A stretch of 64,000 nucleotides of DNA from Ginsengibacter hankyongi (lineage in GTDB: Bacteria > Bacteroidota > Bacteroidia > Chitinophagales > Chitinophagaceae). Positions 63,601 through 64,000 of this stretch are shown here, piece after piece (within the stretch, counting starts at the first letter, position 1; each line of letters begins with the position of its first letter). Under the pieces are notes generated by a model. The model was not told the DNA's origin, searched no databases, and saw nothing but the letters and a program-made list of their open reading frames with translations. The DNA lies in contig NZ_VYQF01000004.1 in the NCBI RefSeq assembly GCF_008710285.1, positions 124,001-188,000 on the forward strand, written 5' to 3'. Position numbers and translations under genes: made by a program.

Positions 63601-64000
63601 ATGACAACATTATCTGATTTTAAAAAATTTACCACTAATCTGAAAAAACAGGATCATTTGATGCCTGTTTTATTTATTGGTCATGGTTCTCCCATGAATG
63701 GGATTGAACATAACCAGTTTAGTGAAAACTGGGCGAACCTTGCAAAGGAAATTCCTTTGCCTACAGCGATATTAGTAGTTTCAGCTCATTGGTTAAGTCG
63801 TGGCACGAAAATTACCGCTATGGATTTTCCTCAAACTATACATGACTTTGGTGGTTTTCCCCAGGAATTATTTGATGTACAATATCCTGCTCCGGGTAAT
63901 CCGCAACTGGCACAGGAAACTGCTTCGATCATTAAATCAACCAATGTAGAATTAAATCATGATTGGGGCCTGGACCATGGCGCATGGACGGTTATACGAA
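63601..64000 (+). CDS. ygiD: 4,5-DOPA dioxygenase extradiol-like protein (YgiD), C-terminus outside window
   Basis: The ATG at 63601 opens a frame to the window end (133 residues). The LigB-type extradiol fold is marked by PVLFIGHGSPMNGIEHNQFS (metal His), AILVVSAHWLSRGTKITAMD, TIHDFGGFPQELFDVQYPAPG and DWGLDHGAWTV. These match class III ring-opening dioxygenases of the YgiD/DODA group. The physiological substrate in bacteria is uncertain. It likely shares a transcript with the DoxX gene. Confidence 0.9.
   Translation, partial: MTTLSDFKKFTTNLKKQDHLMPVLFIGHGSPMNGIEHNQFSENWANLAKEIPLPTAILVVSAHWLSRGTKITAMDFPQTIHDFGGFPQELFDVQYPAPGNPQLAQETASIIKSTNVELNHDWGLDHGAWTVIR

Overview
The window looks like a chromosomal segment of a Bacteroidota bacterium, probably Chitinophagaceae or a close relative. 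The DNA is A+T-rich and ribosome-binding sites are weak or absent. There is a protein with a gliding-motility/type IX secretion C-terminal domain, and candidate promoters have the Bacteroidota form (TTTG, 19-21 bases, TAnnTTTG). The family placement is inference; no rRNA, tRNA, IS element or CRISPR array was found.

Layout. (1) 1-8750: hexuronate/aldonate catabolism: a mannonate-dehydratase-like protein (cut by the window edge), an enolase-superfamily dehydratase, KDG kinase, KDPG aldolase, an MFS hexuronate-type carrier and an AraC regulator, plus a frameshifted DUF5009 membrane protein. (2) 9175-27235, all on +: a mannan/hemicellulose cluster with no SusC/SusD pair. It holds a GH5-GH26 double mannanase, an SSS symporter, a GH130 mannosylglucose phosphorylase, a cellobiose/mannobiose 2-epimerase, GH28, GH3, GH31 with a PA14 insert, GH27, and three accessory secreted proteins. 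Together they describe depolymerisation to mannobiose, import, epimerisation to mannosylglucose and phosphorolysis to mannose 1-phosphate. (3) 27275-36248: mixed single genes, including a second frameshifted gene (DUF3303) and a chimera of an ArsR N-terminus and a PhnB-like C-terminus that looks like a deletion scar. (4) 36446-49449: branched-chain amino acid synthesis (leuA, leuB, ilvE, ilvD, ilvB, ilvN, ilvC, ilvA) with a ModF-like ABC protein, a methyltransferase and a VOC protein interspersed. (5) 49535-62482, mostly on -: sulfur assimilation (metZ; cysH, cysD, cysN, cobA, cysJ, cysI, a DUF2490 protein, and a fused siroheme synthase/TSUP permease). (6) 63094-end: DoxX and a 4,5-DOPA dioxygenase-like gene.

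The most notable finds are two unannotated leader peptides, each in front of the operon that makes the amino acid it is rich in. Before ilvE lies a 34-codon ORF with nine Ile codons, behind a consensus promoter and followed by an intrinsic terminator and a competing antiterminator pairing. Before cysH lies a 21-codon ORF with five Cys codons that ends Cys-Cys-Cys-stop. Its Cys codons form one arm of a hairpin, and its -7 promoter element sits inside a TAnnCTAC-N7-GTAGnnTA palindrome. Both fit ribosome-mediated attenuation, the second without a classical terminator.
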